Positions 12,990 to 25,135 of a stretch of DNA of 64,000 bases are shown in pieces. The number at the start of each line of letters is the position of its first letter. Positions within the stretch are counted from its first letter, which is position 1. The DNA lies in assembly GCA_947044365.1 (NCBI GenBank), contig OX345636.1, positions 26,773,466 to 26,837,465 on the forward strand. Direction: 5' to 3'. A program made the translations under genes and the position numbers. The notes under the pieces were generated by a model. That model searched no databases. It saw only the letters and a program-made list of their open reading frames with translations, and had not been told where the DNA came from. Source of the stretch: Petrosia ficiformis (lineage: Eukaryota > Porifera > Demospongiae > Haplosclerida > Petrosiidae).

Positions 12990-13061
12990 CTTCATTTGTT
13001 GTTCTGTAATAGCTTCAATGACTTCATCTCCTCTAGCTCTGTCAAAAGGTGTCCATCCATA
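12990..13061 (-). CDS. Partial ankyrin exon (24 residues)
   Basis: A 72-bp phase-0 exon between TTACAG|TATGG and AAG|GTACAT encodes YGWTPFDRARGDEVIEAITE followed by QQMK. It is a short, C-cap-like ankyrin unit (GWTPFDRA). A decayed relative lies at about 23,669-23,740. The hAT element at 13,438-15,965 sits just upstream in the same intron. Confidence 0.75.
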
Positions 13062-13437
13062 CTGTAATAATAATTGTTAAGAATGTAATGAATCATTCTT
13101 AATGTAGTTATATAAGTAATAATGAATATAATTACAAATATTATTATCAAATTATATAATGAAAGGATCAATCAATACTGCATGATTAAAAATGATATCA
13201 GTAAACTTTCCCGAAGGAAAGTTACAATACCTCTATTCTCATGTATAATATACATGTTTATCTTTCCTCACTGACCCAATCAAAATAAATCTCTATACTG
13301 ATGTTACTTGTCCTATATATAATAGTTATTACATGTGGTTTATCACATAAACACAAGATAATAAATATCAGTTGAGTATAATCCGAGGGATTATTAATAG
13401 CATTGAGTGTATTTCAGATAAACCACATATAATTTAG

Positions 13438-15965
13438 TAGAGTTGTGCATATATACCGAATAACCGGTAAACCTACTGGTTTTTACTGTATGAACGGTAT
13501 ACCGATCTTCAACAAGTAAAAACCGGTTAATTGATAACCACACCCATTAATTGATTGTGCATGTGTGCATGTAGTGAACGCTAGCAAATGGCTGTTCGAG
13601 AAGACGTACTTACACCCAAGGGTAAAACTTCACCAGTTTGGAAATACTTCGGATATTTTAAGGGTGAAGATGAAACAAATACTAAGCCTATGTGCAAGTT
13701 ATGTGGAGGAAGGGTTGAAAGAGCCGGAGGAACTTCTAATCTTAAGGCCCATCTTCGCACGTGGCATCGCACTATTTATGATGAGCTGTATCCAGAAGTA
13801 CAGACTTTACCTACATCTTCCTAGCAAGGAACCATGCATTGTTATGTGAAACGTGTTGAGAAATTGTCACCAAACTGTGAGAGAGCGAAGAAGCTTACAA
13901 AAAGTATTTGTGAGATGATTGCTCGAGATATTCGACCAATCAGTATCGTAGACGACGTTGGTTTTTTGAATTTGATGAAGGAGGCAGAGCCCAGGTACGC
14001 GGTGCCTTGTAGGTCTATCATTTCTTGGTATATAGATGATATGTATGTTCAAGAAAAAAGAGTTGCACGTAGTATGCTGGCAGATGTAGATTACTTGTGT
14101 TGCACTGCACTAGTGACATGTGGACCTCACGAAGTGCTGATGGCTATATTTCTTTGGGATGTCACTTTATCAATACAGATTTCAAAATGTGCTATAAACA
14201 TTTGCAAACACATCATTTTCCTGGCTCCCATGATCATACTAACATAAGTGAGGCACTATCATCATCTGCTGTTGAGTGGTGCATTGATTTGCACAAGCAG
14301 GTAGTAGCATTTACGACAGATAGTGGCTCAAATATCGTCAAGGCACTAAAATAGATGGGGATATTACACTTACAATGTGCTGGCCACACACTAAATTTGG
14401 CTGTACAAAAGGGAATGAAAGTGCAACGGCTAGTTACAGCTATAGGGCGTTGTCGAAAAATTGTAGCACATTTTCATCGATCCGGTGTTGACAGTGAGGA
14501 TCTGCAGAAAAAACAAGAAATGTTTCAAGATGTGAAAAAGAACAAATTGATAATGGTTAGTGTTTTACATACATTCAATGCATCAGTGTTCTCCAGCATT
14601 TTCATATTTGGTGGTGCCACCCATGCTTTTATGAAATATATAAACATGATTTATCTTCAATGTTGAGTTTACTTGATTGTTTAAACAATGTTGTTTGTAG
14701 GTTGTGTTTAATATCCTGTGGTTTTATGGTAATTAAGTATAGCAATGTTTGGTGGTGCAATATTTAAATTTGAACATCTGGTGGTGCGACACCACCACAA
14801 AAAGGCCTAACGAGAACACTGATATGCATACAATAATACTCATTCATATGTAATGATTGTGCTTATCTTTTGTCAGGATGTCTCCACTCGATGGAATTCT
14901 ACATATGACATGATAGAAAGGGTTCTTGAACAACAGCTTGCAGTAAGTGCAGTGTTACTTCAATGACAAAACTTGGTAGTTGGTACATTTGGAAATTTCT
15001 CCAAATGAATGGAGAATTTTAGAGGACATTGTTCAGCTACTTCGTCCATTCAAGATTGCTACTCTCCACTTGTCTGGTGAGAAATACCCTACCATTTCAG
15101 CACTAGGCCCCCTACTAGGAGAGATCAAGAAAAAGGTGGCAGCAGATGTGAGTGACAGTGTTGTTATAAGAGAATTCAAAACAGCTCTTCGGGATGATAT
15201 CAATAGTCGCTACCAACATCCAGACATTCAAATGTTGCTAAACAAAGCGTCATATTTGGATCCTAGATTTAAATCATTGACTCACTTATCTAGCTTTCAG
15301 CAATCTGAAGTGAGTGATGCCATCTTACAAGAGCTCATTGAGTTGGAAAATGATAGTGACGATGGCAGTGAATCAGATGCTGAAAGGGAGCCCAATAATG
15401 AATCTAATGATGAATCTAATGATGAATGTTCTACTGCTGAACCCAGAAAGAAGAAAGCCAAAAATGCTCTTCTTGATATGCTGGGGGATTCATTTATTGT
15501 TCAGGCAGCAGCTACATGTACTAGCACACATGAAGATATGATTCATGCTGAAGTCCTCCGTTATAAATCAGAAACAACCATTCCTCTTGATCAATATCCA
15601 TTAGAATGGTGGTGTGCTCATTCTTGTGTTTTCCCAAATATTTCTAAACTGGCAAGAAAGTATTTGTGTATTGTTGCCACATCCGTTCCCTCGGAACAGG
15701 TTTTCAGTACTGCAGGAAATATTGTTTCTGTTAAAAGAGCTTCGCTATTACCAGAAAACGTGAATAAACTAGTTTTTTTACATGACAATTTGCCAAAAGT
15801 GAAATTTGATTATAAAAGAATACACTGAAGTTATTATCTATTTTTTTTTCAAAATATAATTTCCATCTCAATACAAAGTGTACATGTGGTCAGGTATACC
15901 GGTATATTGGACTTCATACACATAGGTATACCGGTTTTTTGTTTGGTAGTAGGTGCACAGCTCTA
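13438..15965 (+). mobile_element. hAT transposon, 2.53 kb, decayed
   Basis: The ends are TAGAGTTGTGCA and its counterpart (reverse complement TAGAGCTGTGCA). An exact 8-bp target duplication TAATTTAG flanks it (13430-13437 and 15966-15973). Subterminal sequence carries repeated ACCGGT/ACCGGTATACC motifs at both ends, likely transposase-binding sites. The interior encodes a broken BED-finger hAT transposase. It lies in an intron of the ankyrin locus, in the opposite orientation. Confidence 0.93.
13588..15828 (+). pseudogene. hAT transposase (BED finger, RNase H-like core, dimerisation domain), disrupted
   Basis: Starting at ATG 13588, the first 78 codons give a BED zinc finger (WKYFGYFKG.., C-x2-C at CKLC, then NLKAHLRTWH). 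An in-frame TAG at 13822-13824 interrupts it. The core continues in the same frame at 13834, shifts frame near 14,090 and meets another TAG at 14352. It then crosses a plausible 321-bp phase-0 intron (14556-14876, GT..AG) into DVSTRWNSTYDMIERVLEQQ and shifts frame again near 14,950. The last 282 codons hold the C-terminal hAT dimerisation domain (LARKYLCIVATSVPSEQVFS). Two stops and two frameshifts make it non-functional as read. Confidence 0.9.
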
Positions 15966-16191
15966 TAATTTAGTTTGAAGGGTTTCCATTATAGTAATGA
16001 TCATGTAATATACAGTTCACTGGTAAATATACACTACTTGTGTAATATACAGATATTGTCCAGTAGATAGTGTACTTTCATATATATATCATTGATTACT
16101 GTAATGTTATGACATTTCATAATACATTGAATTACTTGTAATTACTCTATGTTTGATTACATAATTATAGTTATAATATATATTTGTTTAC

Positions 16192-16290
16192 CTCATCCAC
16201 TGCATGAACAGATGCACCATGTGATAACAGAATATTGACAACATCAGCTTTACCATACTCACAAGCCAAGTGTAACGGTGTATTTTTATC
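16192..16290 (-). CDS. Ankyrin-repeat exon (33 residues)
   Basis: A 99-bp phase-0 exon, GTAG|GATAAA to GAG|GTAAAC, encodes DKNTPLHLACEYGKADVVNI then LLSHGASVHAVDE. It is a near-consensus ankyrin repeat (TPLHLA, VVNILLSHGA). Its C-terminal VHAVDE matches the triplicated exons at 22,443-23,607. The 5.3-kb EnSpm-like element now separates them. Confidence 0.9.
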
Positions 16291-16766
16291 CTACATGAGG
16301 TAGTATAAATGTTTGTAAGTGGCTACTGAGAATGCATCAAAATCTGTAGTATTCAATTTTGTTATAATCATCATTATATATAAACCATCATAATACTGTA
16401 TACCCGTGTGAAAATGACCCGCGGGATAGCGGGATTTTAACGAGATCGCTCCGTTTCTCTTATTTGTCTTGCTATTTCTCAATTAATCTACGCGATAAAA
16501 ATTAACGAGAAGTCACGAGATCCCGCGAGTATTTTTTAGTGTTAATTACCTTGTGCATGGTTTCATTGAAACCACAAGGCGTGTCTTATTTACACAGTCT
16601 ACTGTTTGATTATAGTGTTTTAATGAACATCAAAAGTAAGTACAAAAATGAAAAGAAATACTAATCAGAGTACAAGAAAGGAACTTTGCAACAATATGAA
16701 CTATTATTAACATGTACATAAACACACTTACACAAAATACATTCAACAGCAATACAATCAAAATTA

Positions 16767-19454
16767 TTAGAAATACAGACAGGGTGTAATATACTGATGA
16801 AGGATGGGCAATAATGGAGAAGATGAATTAGCTGCTAAACTCTCCACAATTGCAAATATGTGTGATTGGATTGTAATAAAAAAGAGTATTACACCAAACT
16901 TTACTCCTCCATTGTGATACATGACAGTGAAACTATTCCGTACTTTAACTCTCCTATATTCTTTCGAAAATAGTGTAGATCCTTTACAAACTGCTCTGAA
17001 GTATTTTGCAACTACAGTATTTACTGGAAGATGGTCCTCACCCAATGTATTATTAATTATGTCAATAATGCCAATGGGCCAAATACTCAGTTGGGGATTT
17101 CCTAGAACAGAAATTCCTGAAGTGCTATTGTTAGCAGGCTTCCTGAAATACAATCAGTACTTAAACATGTTTATCAATAATTATTGTCAAAAAAGGCAAA
17201 CCTTTGCTGGTCAAATAAGGCTGAATTGGCAGTATCTCTGTCTGGACACAGGGAAGGTATTAGCTGCATTAGTGTGTATGAAAAGCCAGCTGTAACAAAT
17301 AGAGAAAGACAAAGTAAACAAACATAGTATTATTGGACATTTTACCTGTCGGTTCATTTTTTTTTGTACCATGGAAATGTTCTTTTAATCTTCCATTAAT
17401 TGATTCAAAGGGAAAACAGGAATGTGTCCAAAGTGGCCCCCAATTTCTCACACAGTTGGTGATATGAGACAGTTGGTGAACTTTTAATGACACTCGTGAA
17501 CCTGAGTAACCAAACAATTTTGCATAATTATATTTGTGATACTAATTAATTTTGTCATAACTTTTAACATGAACTATAATAACATAACTAACCATAGAGA
17601 CAACAGAATTGCTGATAAAAGTCACTCAAGTATTTTTCTGCTAAGTGTAATTCAGATTTTTCAATTCTGTTTGAATGCAGTATGTGAACTGCAGCCACTA
17701 GTAAGCTATAGTGGTTGAAAAATGGATCTGGAAGTCGCTTGAACAAAATTGGTAACGAATAGAATAACAGCCATGATCGATATTCAGAAGCTTTCCACCT
17801 TTTATAATCCTCCAAGCTTTTTGGTTGTCTGCTAATTGTATCTGGGACACGAATTGCCAACAGATCGCTATCACACTCTTTCATCTATTTAAACAAAGTA
17901 TAAATGTAAGTAACATCTTTCATAGAGTTAGCAGTAACCAACTTTTTTTCTAATATTGTATTCTTCTGTCTGCGTTCCAGTAGAAAACCACAGTTGGAAC
18001 AATGTGATCACAACTCCTAAGTAGATGTTATGCATAGAATCTATAACGAAACCTTTTTCCAGATTAAAAGGTTTATGCAGAGTAAAAATTGATAATCCTT
18101 TTATGCCTTTCACCTGGAAGAAAACAAAATGAATGCAATATTAAAATTTTATACTTCCTTACCACTGTTTGTTCTTTTACAGCTTTTTTTGCTAAGTCTA
18201 TCATAGAAAAGTGAGTTCTACTTTGCAAGTTTTCCTGATATGGCCAGTCTCTATGTAAATGTACAGTTCTGGGAACACCTTCATGTTCACAATGGGCACA
18301 TGCATATTTCCCATTGTACTGGTTCATGTTCATTAGAAGAGCTTTAGCAGGAAGGTCTGCTGTTGCCAAAAGTAGTATAACTTGACATGTAAAAACACCA
18401 TCCAGAGTTTTAATGGAGATCTCTATAAAAATATAGCATAATTATTTGTATGTTATAAATGATACTTTCTAACCTTCACGATAAAGCGTATTAACAGAGT
18501 CTATCAGTGGTTTCAGATATATAGACATAGGAGGCTTTTGTTCTCCATACCAAAGACCAGCCAATAGTACATTCTGCCTGCTGAACCTTAATATAGGTGG
18601 CAATTCGTTGATTGCTAGCCAGATTGGCCAAATAGAGACATTCGAAGAATTAAAAATGCTGACACCATCTGTATTACATATAAGTGATATATTTGCCAGA
18701 CTTTTGAAAAAATCTGAATGTTTCCGATATTCTTCCCCATCATAAATATCTTCTATTGAGTCTTCTCGTCCCTCCTTGCACTGTTTTAATAATTTCCACA
18801 CCTGGGGATCTGCATAAAAATTAATTGCCTAATAATGTCATAATTATATAATTATATAAAATTATAGTGATTAAAATATTTTTAATAGTAATTATACAAA
18901 CCTTCCAATCTTCTTTTTATCTGAGGACCAATAGGTATCTTTATAAAGTCCAAAGCATTGGCATGACATTCATTAGTGCAGGTATCACTATCATTTGGTA
19001 GTAGTTGGTAGCAGTTAGAACAGCAGTAATGATTATCAGCATTGATGTCAGAGAACAATTCTGAAAAGTATTTAGTCAGCTTATACGAGGAGGTCATTTT
19101 CCCAGATGGAAGATGAGCTCCAACAACTTCCAATAACTCAGAGAACGCCTTCTTTGTCAAACTGTGACGCAGAGAGTACTGGAATAAGAGTAAGTAACTT
19201 TCTAATACAGTTAGTTCAGCGCCAGGGTAAACTGGTTGGTACATTTCATCATTAGAACTTTCATTTGAGATAGTCTCGTCTTCTTCCTCCGAAGAATAAA
19301 ACGACCACTCCATAGAAATGCTGGAGTCTTGTGATGAAAACGTAATATCGCTTGATGAGAGTTGATCTTCATCAAAAGAATCTATTGTGAAAGAGTCATC
19401 GCTAGTAAGTTCAGCCATATCGGATTTAATACTATGACAGTTTATAACCTTCAT
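16767..19454 (-). CDS. TNP2-like (EnSpm/CACTA) transposase, 8 exons, apparently intact
   Basis: Inferred exons are 18902-19454, 18474-18809, 18163-18422, 17943-18113, 17593-17884, 17346-17501, 17202-17289 and 16767-17142. All junctions use GT..AG with matching phases and no internal stop. Start is ATG 19454, or ATG 19418 (MAELTSDDSF). Recognisable parts are an acidic N-terminus, LLFQYSLRHSLTKKAFSELL, a Cys-rich HYCCSNCYQLLPNDSDTC, the core LICNTDGVSIFNSSNVSIWP, KYACAHCEHEGVPRTVHLHR, and IDSMHNIYLGVV, which matches the TNP2 D-x-MH-x-x-YLG signature, then FPFESINGRLKEHFHGT. The C-terminus has EYRRVKVRNSFTVMYHNG. The family excises and inserts CACTA-type elements. It acts in the nucleus. Confidence 0.88.
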
Positions 19455-19613
19455 ACTTCAAAGAACAAACCAGCGACAGTCCTATAGATCTATGTACGTA
19501 TACATTAATTATTACGTCATTAAAACATCACGTGATCGTTAGCCAGTCATAACTCACGAATAGGTCACCTGACAATGTGTAACGTGTGAAAAAAGAGAGA
19601 GAGAGAGTTAGAG
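19455..19613. promoter_or_regulatory. Shared divergent promoter region of the EnSpm-like element
   Basis: The 159 bp between the two opposed start codons must hold both promoters if the genes are transcribed from within the element. Visible motifs are TTACGTCATTA (CRE-like) near 19,512, TCACGTGATC (E-box) near 19,530 and a GA-repeat just before ATG 19614. No clear TATA box serves either side. Function is inferred from position. Confidence 0.45.
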
Positions 19614-21110
19614 ATGTCTTCTTTACGAGTTTTTACTAACCAAGTTGCCAAGGCGAGAGAAGTGAAGTTTTTATTTGTGGAGTGGGATGAAGTTGAAAGG
19701 CCTCATTCAGTGATCAATGCAAGAGATGTTATTGGTAGTGTCGAAAATCTAAGTTTAAAATCGGTTATTGAAGTGAAGTATGGAACCAGATCATATCCAG
19801 CCATAGTTTTGGGCATAGGTAAGTAGATAGTTATGTACGCATATATACATAAATATATCAATAAATAAATACAATATCTTAATTTTGATATATATACATA
19901 ATATATAATTATATATTTTTTATGTATCTCACGAAGTAAAAATGAAATGTTAAATATGCAAGATAACATGGAATTTGGTCCAAAGGAAGATGGTGTACCA
20001 CTAAGAAAACGGAAGTGTACAAGTAACAAAAAAAATCAAGCCAAAAGACCATAAAAAAAAACTGCAGTACAAAAAGAAAATGAGAGAATGAACCGAGAGC
20101 TGCTTGAAGCAATTGAGAAAGAGAATGAACCACCCCTAGCCAATTCTACACTTATAACTTCTCCACTTTTTTCTCCTCCACCGCCTCCATCTCCTCAGCC
20201 TTCCTTTACAAACACTCCTCCACACCTACCCTCTCCTATCCTTTTTAATTCTCCTCCTCCTGCGATTACTATTCCACAACCCAATGTAGACACATCTGAA
20301 CTGAAGACTATATTGCAAGGCTTTGAAAAGGTACTAATATATTGGCTATGATATGTAAGTATTGCTTTCAACTAATAGACTATGGAAGACCTATTGGACC
20401 TAAAACTTGCTCCAATTAATGTTAGGCTTGATAATTTGGAATCAGATATCTCCTCAATAAGGAAAAGTATTGCAAGTCGCAAGAAGGAAAAACAGGTAAT
20501 AGTTTAATTGCATTCCATACTTCAATTAAGTGTATTATGTTTCATTATCTATCTGCATTTTTTTTAGCAACAGTCACAGCCACTTAATGCATCTATACAA
20601 CAAGAATTACCAGGTGAGGCTAAATGAAATACCTGTTTTTTTTTTAATCTAATATTCTTTCTTTCCTAGTGCCTGATAATGTATTGGGAAGGTGGTTGGG
20701 GAATACTTTATCACACATCACTGAAGGCAAAAAAGTGTTTATCCAGTTAAAAACTCAAGAAAAGGCCACTAATTTGGACAGCATTCTTGCTTGTATTCCA
20801 GCAACCCCACAAAAACTGGCACTGAAGCTATTGGGTGCTGTGTTTACAGTAGAGGAGTTAGCCAGGTCCAATTGTACTAAAGTTGAAGGCCGGGACCTAC
20901 TTGATCCCAAAATTTTACATGGAATTAGATGTAAGTGCGTTGTACTAATAACATGGAGTTATGTATTATATATCTACTTCTATAGGCCAAATTGATTACA
21001 GTTACCCACTACATGACAAAGTAAAAGAGGATGAACGTTGGAGTGAAATAGTTAAGAAAAATTTAAACCTGAAGTGCAGAGACTGCAGAAAGAAAACCAG
21101 ACCTGCATGA
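19614..21110 (+). CDS. BEN-domain protein encoded by the EnSpm-like element
   Basis: Inferred exons are 19614-19818, about 20067-20330, 20379-20495, 20568-20613, 20670-20930 and 20986-21110. Exon 1 (FLFVEWDEVERPHSVINARD .. EVKYGTRSYPAIVLGIG) looks like a small beta-barrel or chromatin-reader-like N-terminus often paired with BEN domains. A Pro/Ser-rich linker and a short helical segment follow. The C-terminus reads EGRDLLDPKILHGIRC then DERWSEIVKKNLNLKCRDCR, matching the BEN pattern of LDP..L..IR followed by W..I...I..KCR. BEN domains bind DNA and partner proteins. Extending exon 2 upstream meets a TAA at 20052. An acceptor at CTGCAG|TACAAA (20066) avoids it in phase, so the gene may be intact. 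The 5' limit of exon 2 is the weak point. Confidence 0.75.
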
Positions 21111-21678
21111 TTATATAAAAATTATTAATTTTTACACAATTTTAACGAAGTAAAAAAAAAAGTTTCATTGTTGATAAGTATAACACGCAATGTGTAGACG
21201 TCTGTTGTGCGTGTGTAATATTTTTTTTAAAGCAATAACGTTAGCTGTAAACAACGTTGCACTCCTTGCTTTAACTATATAATACATATATCTTTATATA
21301 TTATTACAAAGTCGTACGATTCTCACTTCTTCGTGATACAGTATATTTATACTTCTTATAAAAATCGTTCCACATTTCATCTTTATATCGTACTGTTTAC
21401 AGTTCGCTCCAACTTACTGCTCTCCTCAGACATCATATCATTCAGCAAGTTCCACAATTGATTCCTCGACAACAATTTTGTTCACAGTCTAAAAATAACT
21501 TTGTTCAGTTAGCGCTTCGACACCTCTCTCGTCCTATCTCATTAGTGATATCACGGGGTGTGGTGGGATGTGGTTTATTTACCGCGATATGCAACGGGAA
21601 ACCGCTATTGATATCCCGCGGGAATATCGCGAGATATTCACAGAAAACTGCGGGTTCCCTTAGACATTTTCACACGGG

Positions 21679-22436
21679 TAGAACAACAGTAGAATAGTAA
21701 CTAATTTTATAGGATTTTATTCCTTTTGTCCAAACTGGATTAACGAAACTAGTAATTCAAATTGAATATTATAAAGATTGCACACTGAATTGTTTAAATG
21801 TTTATAACAACAGCATCAATATAACACTTAATTATTAATGTAACTAATGAGAATACAAGTCTAGAAAGTCTACAACACAGAGCAAGAAACATCTCTACTG
21901 ATCTGTTATTTCAATAATCATTTCATATGTTCAGTTTACGTGAATGTGTAAACATTTAAAGAATATTTGAATATATTTGAATACTCAATATGAATATTCA
22001 TACTTTGAATATTATGTGTAATGTATAGAGCTGTCAGGTGAACAGAAATACATGTACAATAGTGTTATGATTGCACAGTAGATGAAAGATCTGGAATAGG
22101 CTCACATACTAGCCAGATTACACAATTAACTATGTATTACACAATAGAAACAGACAACCACATTAAGGCTTATTATATAATCATAGTAACAAATACAAGT
22201 TCATTGTTCTACTTGTTATTGGCACAACAAATACTAGAACAACATGAAATCTATCATCACACTTTTACATGTGTATGTTCATTAATTGTATTCATGATAT
22301 TAATGCATTTGTTTATGAGTGATACAATACATTTTATAATATATTATTATATTTATTAAGACTAAAATAACAAATGAATATTCTGATATTTGGAATATTT
22401 GTGTGAACTATCCAATAAAAATAAATACATGTATTT
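21679..22436. other. Intronic stretch, nothing recognised
   Basis: AT-rich. Parts (about 22,100-22,400) resemble the intron portion of the 533-bp tandem unit that follows, so the duplicated unit has a decayed fourth intron copy here. Confidence 0.5.
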
Positions 22437-22442
22437 GTTTAC

Positions 22443-23607
22443 CTCATCCACTGCATGAATATCTGCTCCATGAGATATTAGTAGACTAAGAGTATCAGTA
22501 TTCCCCCTCTGAGAAGCAATATGTAAGGCTGTCCGTTTATTCTATAGGAGATAAAATTCATCATATAAATGTGAGAGAATCTGGCTTTATTCATAAATTT
22601 AAAGATTATATGATCACTGAATAGACACATACACTAGCTCAATGACACCATTATATTTAACTATGTATTACACAATGGAAATAGATAAACAGCTCAAGGC
22701 CTATTATGTAAAAAATACAATTTCATTGTTCTACTTGTGCTCTGTACAACAAATAATCATTAAAACAACAGTTGAACTATCAACACACTTTTATATGATT
22801 ATGTTCACTAATTAGATTAAGTACACGTCTTGTGTTTAGATATTATTACATTTGTTTATGAGTGATACAATACACTTTATAGTATATTATCATAATTATT
22901 TATACAAAAGAATATACAAATATAGGAATATTTGTGTGAACTATCCAATAAAAATAAATACATGTATTTGTTTACCTCATCCACTGCATGAATATCTGCT
23001 CCATGAGATATTAGTAGACTAAGAGTATCAGTATTACCACTCTGAGAAGCAATATGTAAGGCTGTCCGTTTATTCTATAGGAGATAAAATTCATCATATA
23101 AATGTGAGATAATCTGGCTTTATTCATAAATTTAAAGATTATATGATCACTGAATAGACACATACACTAGCTCAATGACACCATTATATTTAACTATGTA
23201 TTACACAATGGAAATAGATAAACAGCTCAAGGCCTATTATGTAAAAAATACAATTTCATTGTTCTACTTGTGCTCTGTACAACAAATAATCATTAAAACA
23301 ACAGTTGAACTATCAACACACTTTTATATGATTATGTTCACTAATTAGATTAAGTACACGTCTTGTGTTTAGATATTATTACATTTGTTTATGAGTGATA
23401 CAATACACTTTATAGTATATTATCATAATTATTTATACAAAAGAATATACAAATATAGGAATATTTGTGTGAACTATCAAATAAAAATATATACATGTAT
23501 TTGTTTACCTTATCCACTGCATGAATATCTCCTCCATGAGATATTAGTAGACTAAGAGTATCAGTATTACCACTCTGAGAAGCAATATGTAAGGCTGTCT
23601 GTTTATT
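22443..23607 (-). CDS. Three tandem ankyrin exons (23509-23607, 22976-23074, 22443-22541)
   Basis: Each exon is 99 bp, phase 0, bounded by CTATAG|AATAAA and ..GTAAAC. The 5'-most reads NKQTALHIASQSGNTDTLSL then LLISHGGDIHAVDK. The other two read NKRTALHIASQ[S/R]GNTDTL .. SHGADIHAVDE. Each is one full ankyrin repeat with TALHIA and the GADIHA turn. The spacing between exon starts is exactly 533 bp twice. The last copy has an extra Arg/Gly change (QRGN). Three nearly identical repeats would extend the ankyrin solenoid without changing frame. Confidence 0.92.
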
Positions 23608-23640
23608 CTATAGGAGATAAAATTCATCATATAAATGTGA
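22443..23640. repeat. 533-bp tandem triplication (exon plus intron)
   Basis: Exon starts fall at 22,443, 22,976 and 23,509. Intron sequence 22,595-22,975 is almost identical to 23,128-23,508, and the first unit's upstream intron is more diverged. Near-identity in introns as well as exons points to recent unequal crossing-over or recent gene conversion. Confidence 0.92.
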
Positions 23641-23668
23641 AATATCTGGTTTTATTAAAGAGCATTTG

Positions 23669-23740
23669 TATGATCACTGAATAGACAAGAGCCTTGGCTA
23701 CCTCATCTCCTTTAGCTATGTCAAGAGGTGTGTGTCCCCA
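23669..23740 (-). pseudogene. Degenerate partial ankyrin exon
   Basis: After TTACAG|TGGGG the frame reads WGHTPLDIAKGDEVAKAL, a clear relative of the exon at 12,990-13,061 (YGWTPFDRARGDEVIEAI). No donor sits at the homologous place. The nearest GT options (GAG|GTAGCC, TCA|GTGATC) would make a shorter exon. It may be skipped or use an early donor. The 3' limit given is by homology only. Confidence 0.4.
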
Positions 23741-24314
23741 CTGTAATAATAATTAATAATGTAATAAATCACTCATCATTATCAATCACAACAATAATGA
23801 ATATAATTAGAAGGTCACATATTATTGTTTGTGATGGGTCACTGGGACATCTGCATACATTAAGTATTGTGTGGTGACTACATTTACTTATTTTGAATAT
23901 TCACTTGAGTACAGATGACTAAAACTGGATTTTAAAATACACAAAAATTCTTGAATAATAATTATAATGATCTTGATAGTAATCATAAGGATAATGTTTA
24001 TTCATAGATTTTGTTATAATCTAAACTAATTATATGTTTCTTTTACATTTGCTAAAGGACAATTATCAATTTACCATATCACTATTCTTATACACATCAT
24101 TGTAATTTTACTGATGAGATATAATTATAATGTATTGTTGTAGATATTAATAGTCATTGTAAGTAGTAGACAAACAAATATATACAATAATGTCATATCT
24201 TTACTGACAAATGGGAACTTTGACCAAAACAGATATTAGTCATTATAATAATATAATTAGGTTATAAATATGTCACATGAACATGTAATTATATACAATA
24301 CATCATTTGTTTAC

Positions 24315-24413
24315 CTTATCCACTGTATGAACAGCTCCACCATGTGCTAGTAGTATGTTAACAATATCAACATTACCCCTCCTAGAAGCATCATGTAAGG
24401 GAGTGTATCCATC
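24315..24413 (-). CDS. Ankyrin-repeat exon (33 residues)
   Basis: A 99-bp phase-0 exon, TTGTAG|GATGG to AAG|GTAAAC, encodes DGYTPLHDASRRGNVDIVNI then LLAHGGAVHTVDK. It is a near-consensus ankyrin repeat with TPLHDA and LLAHGG. It lies directly 5' of the triplicated exons and ends in the same VHxVDK/E motif. Confidence 0.9.
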
Positions 24414-24861
24414 CTACAAGAAGTAAAAGTAACTTTATAAGTTATTACTATTAATATTAATATAAATTATAAATACTTCTTTACATGTTGTATTGAGTGA
24501 TAAATTATGAATATACAATGTAATACTTATTGTTTAATAACAGTGTTGAATTCATCTACTTTCCCCACTCACTACATAATATGAAATATCATTAGTAGAA
24601 ATAAGTACAGGAGAAATTTATACTTTAGTTCAAATCATGTGTCTAATTACAAAACTGTTCTACTTGTTGAAGTTATATTTTTTGTTAATAATATTTATAA
24701 TAGTGAGTGGATGGAAATTGTATTTAAAACTATTAACATGTTTGTTGATGTTATATTATAATTATTATTATTATTATAGTTGTATTGACGATATATTATT
24801 ATGTATACACAATTGTGTATCATGTTATTATGATTATATTTCATTAGTATAATATACTTAC

Positions 24862-24954
24862 CCTGTCACTTAAATTGACATCACCACCATATGATATCAA
24901 GAGATTAATTATCTCAATATTCCCTTTCTGAACAGCACAATGTAAAGATGTCTC
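24862..24954 (-). CDS. Ankyrin-repeat exon (31 residues)
   Basis: A 93-bp phase-0 exon, AACAG|GAGAC to AGG|GTAAGT, encodes ETSLHCAVQKGNIEIINLLI then SYGGDVNLSDR. It has the TSLHCA version of the TPLH motif and the GGDVN turn. Confidence 0.88.
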
Positions 24955-25135
24955 CTGTTATAAGTAATAAAATATAATATAAACTAACTTTGTATTAATT
25001 ATTATACACTTGTGTATTAATATTATAATAATTTTAATATTAACAATTTTAATGTGTAAATTATAATTTATAATAATTAATGAATAATTATAAACACATG
25101 TAAATTATATAATTATAAGTGTATAATTTACATAC

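Larger units (their letters stand above)
16403..21678. mobile_element. EnSpm/CACTA-like DNA transposon, 5.28 kb, two divergent genes
   Basis: Both ends carry CCCGTGTGAAAATG as an inverted repeat (16403-16416 and the reverse complement at 21665-21678), flanked by TA on each side. Subterminal regions on both sides are unusually GC-rich for the window, with recurring CCGCGGG/GCGGGA and GCGAGA motifs, the kind of subterminal repeats CACTA-type transposases bind. Inside are a TNP2-like transposase on the minus strand (16,767-19,454) and a BEN-domain gene on the plus strand (19,614-21,110), transcribed apart from a shared 160-bp region. The transposase reads open across all exons. The insertion is in an intron between ankyrin exons. 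Confidence 0.88.

Noticed and set aside
13565..13849. 94-residue ORF overlapping the BED-finger reading frame
   Set aside because: The other frame carries the BED finger; this one is a shadow.
16921..17295. 124-residue plus-strand ORF
   Set aside because: It lies exactly opposite exons of the minus-strand TNP2-like transposase, which has domain support.
22443..23640. Regularly spaced repeats that could suggest a CRISPR array
   Set aside because: The units are 533 bp, hold ankyrin exons, and the DNA is eukaryotic.
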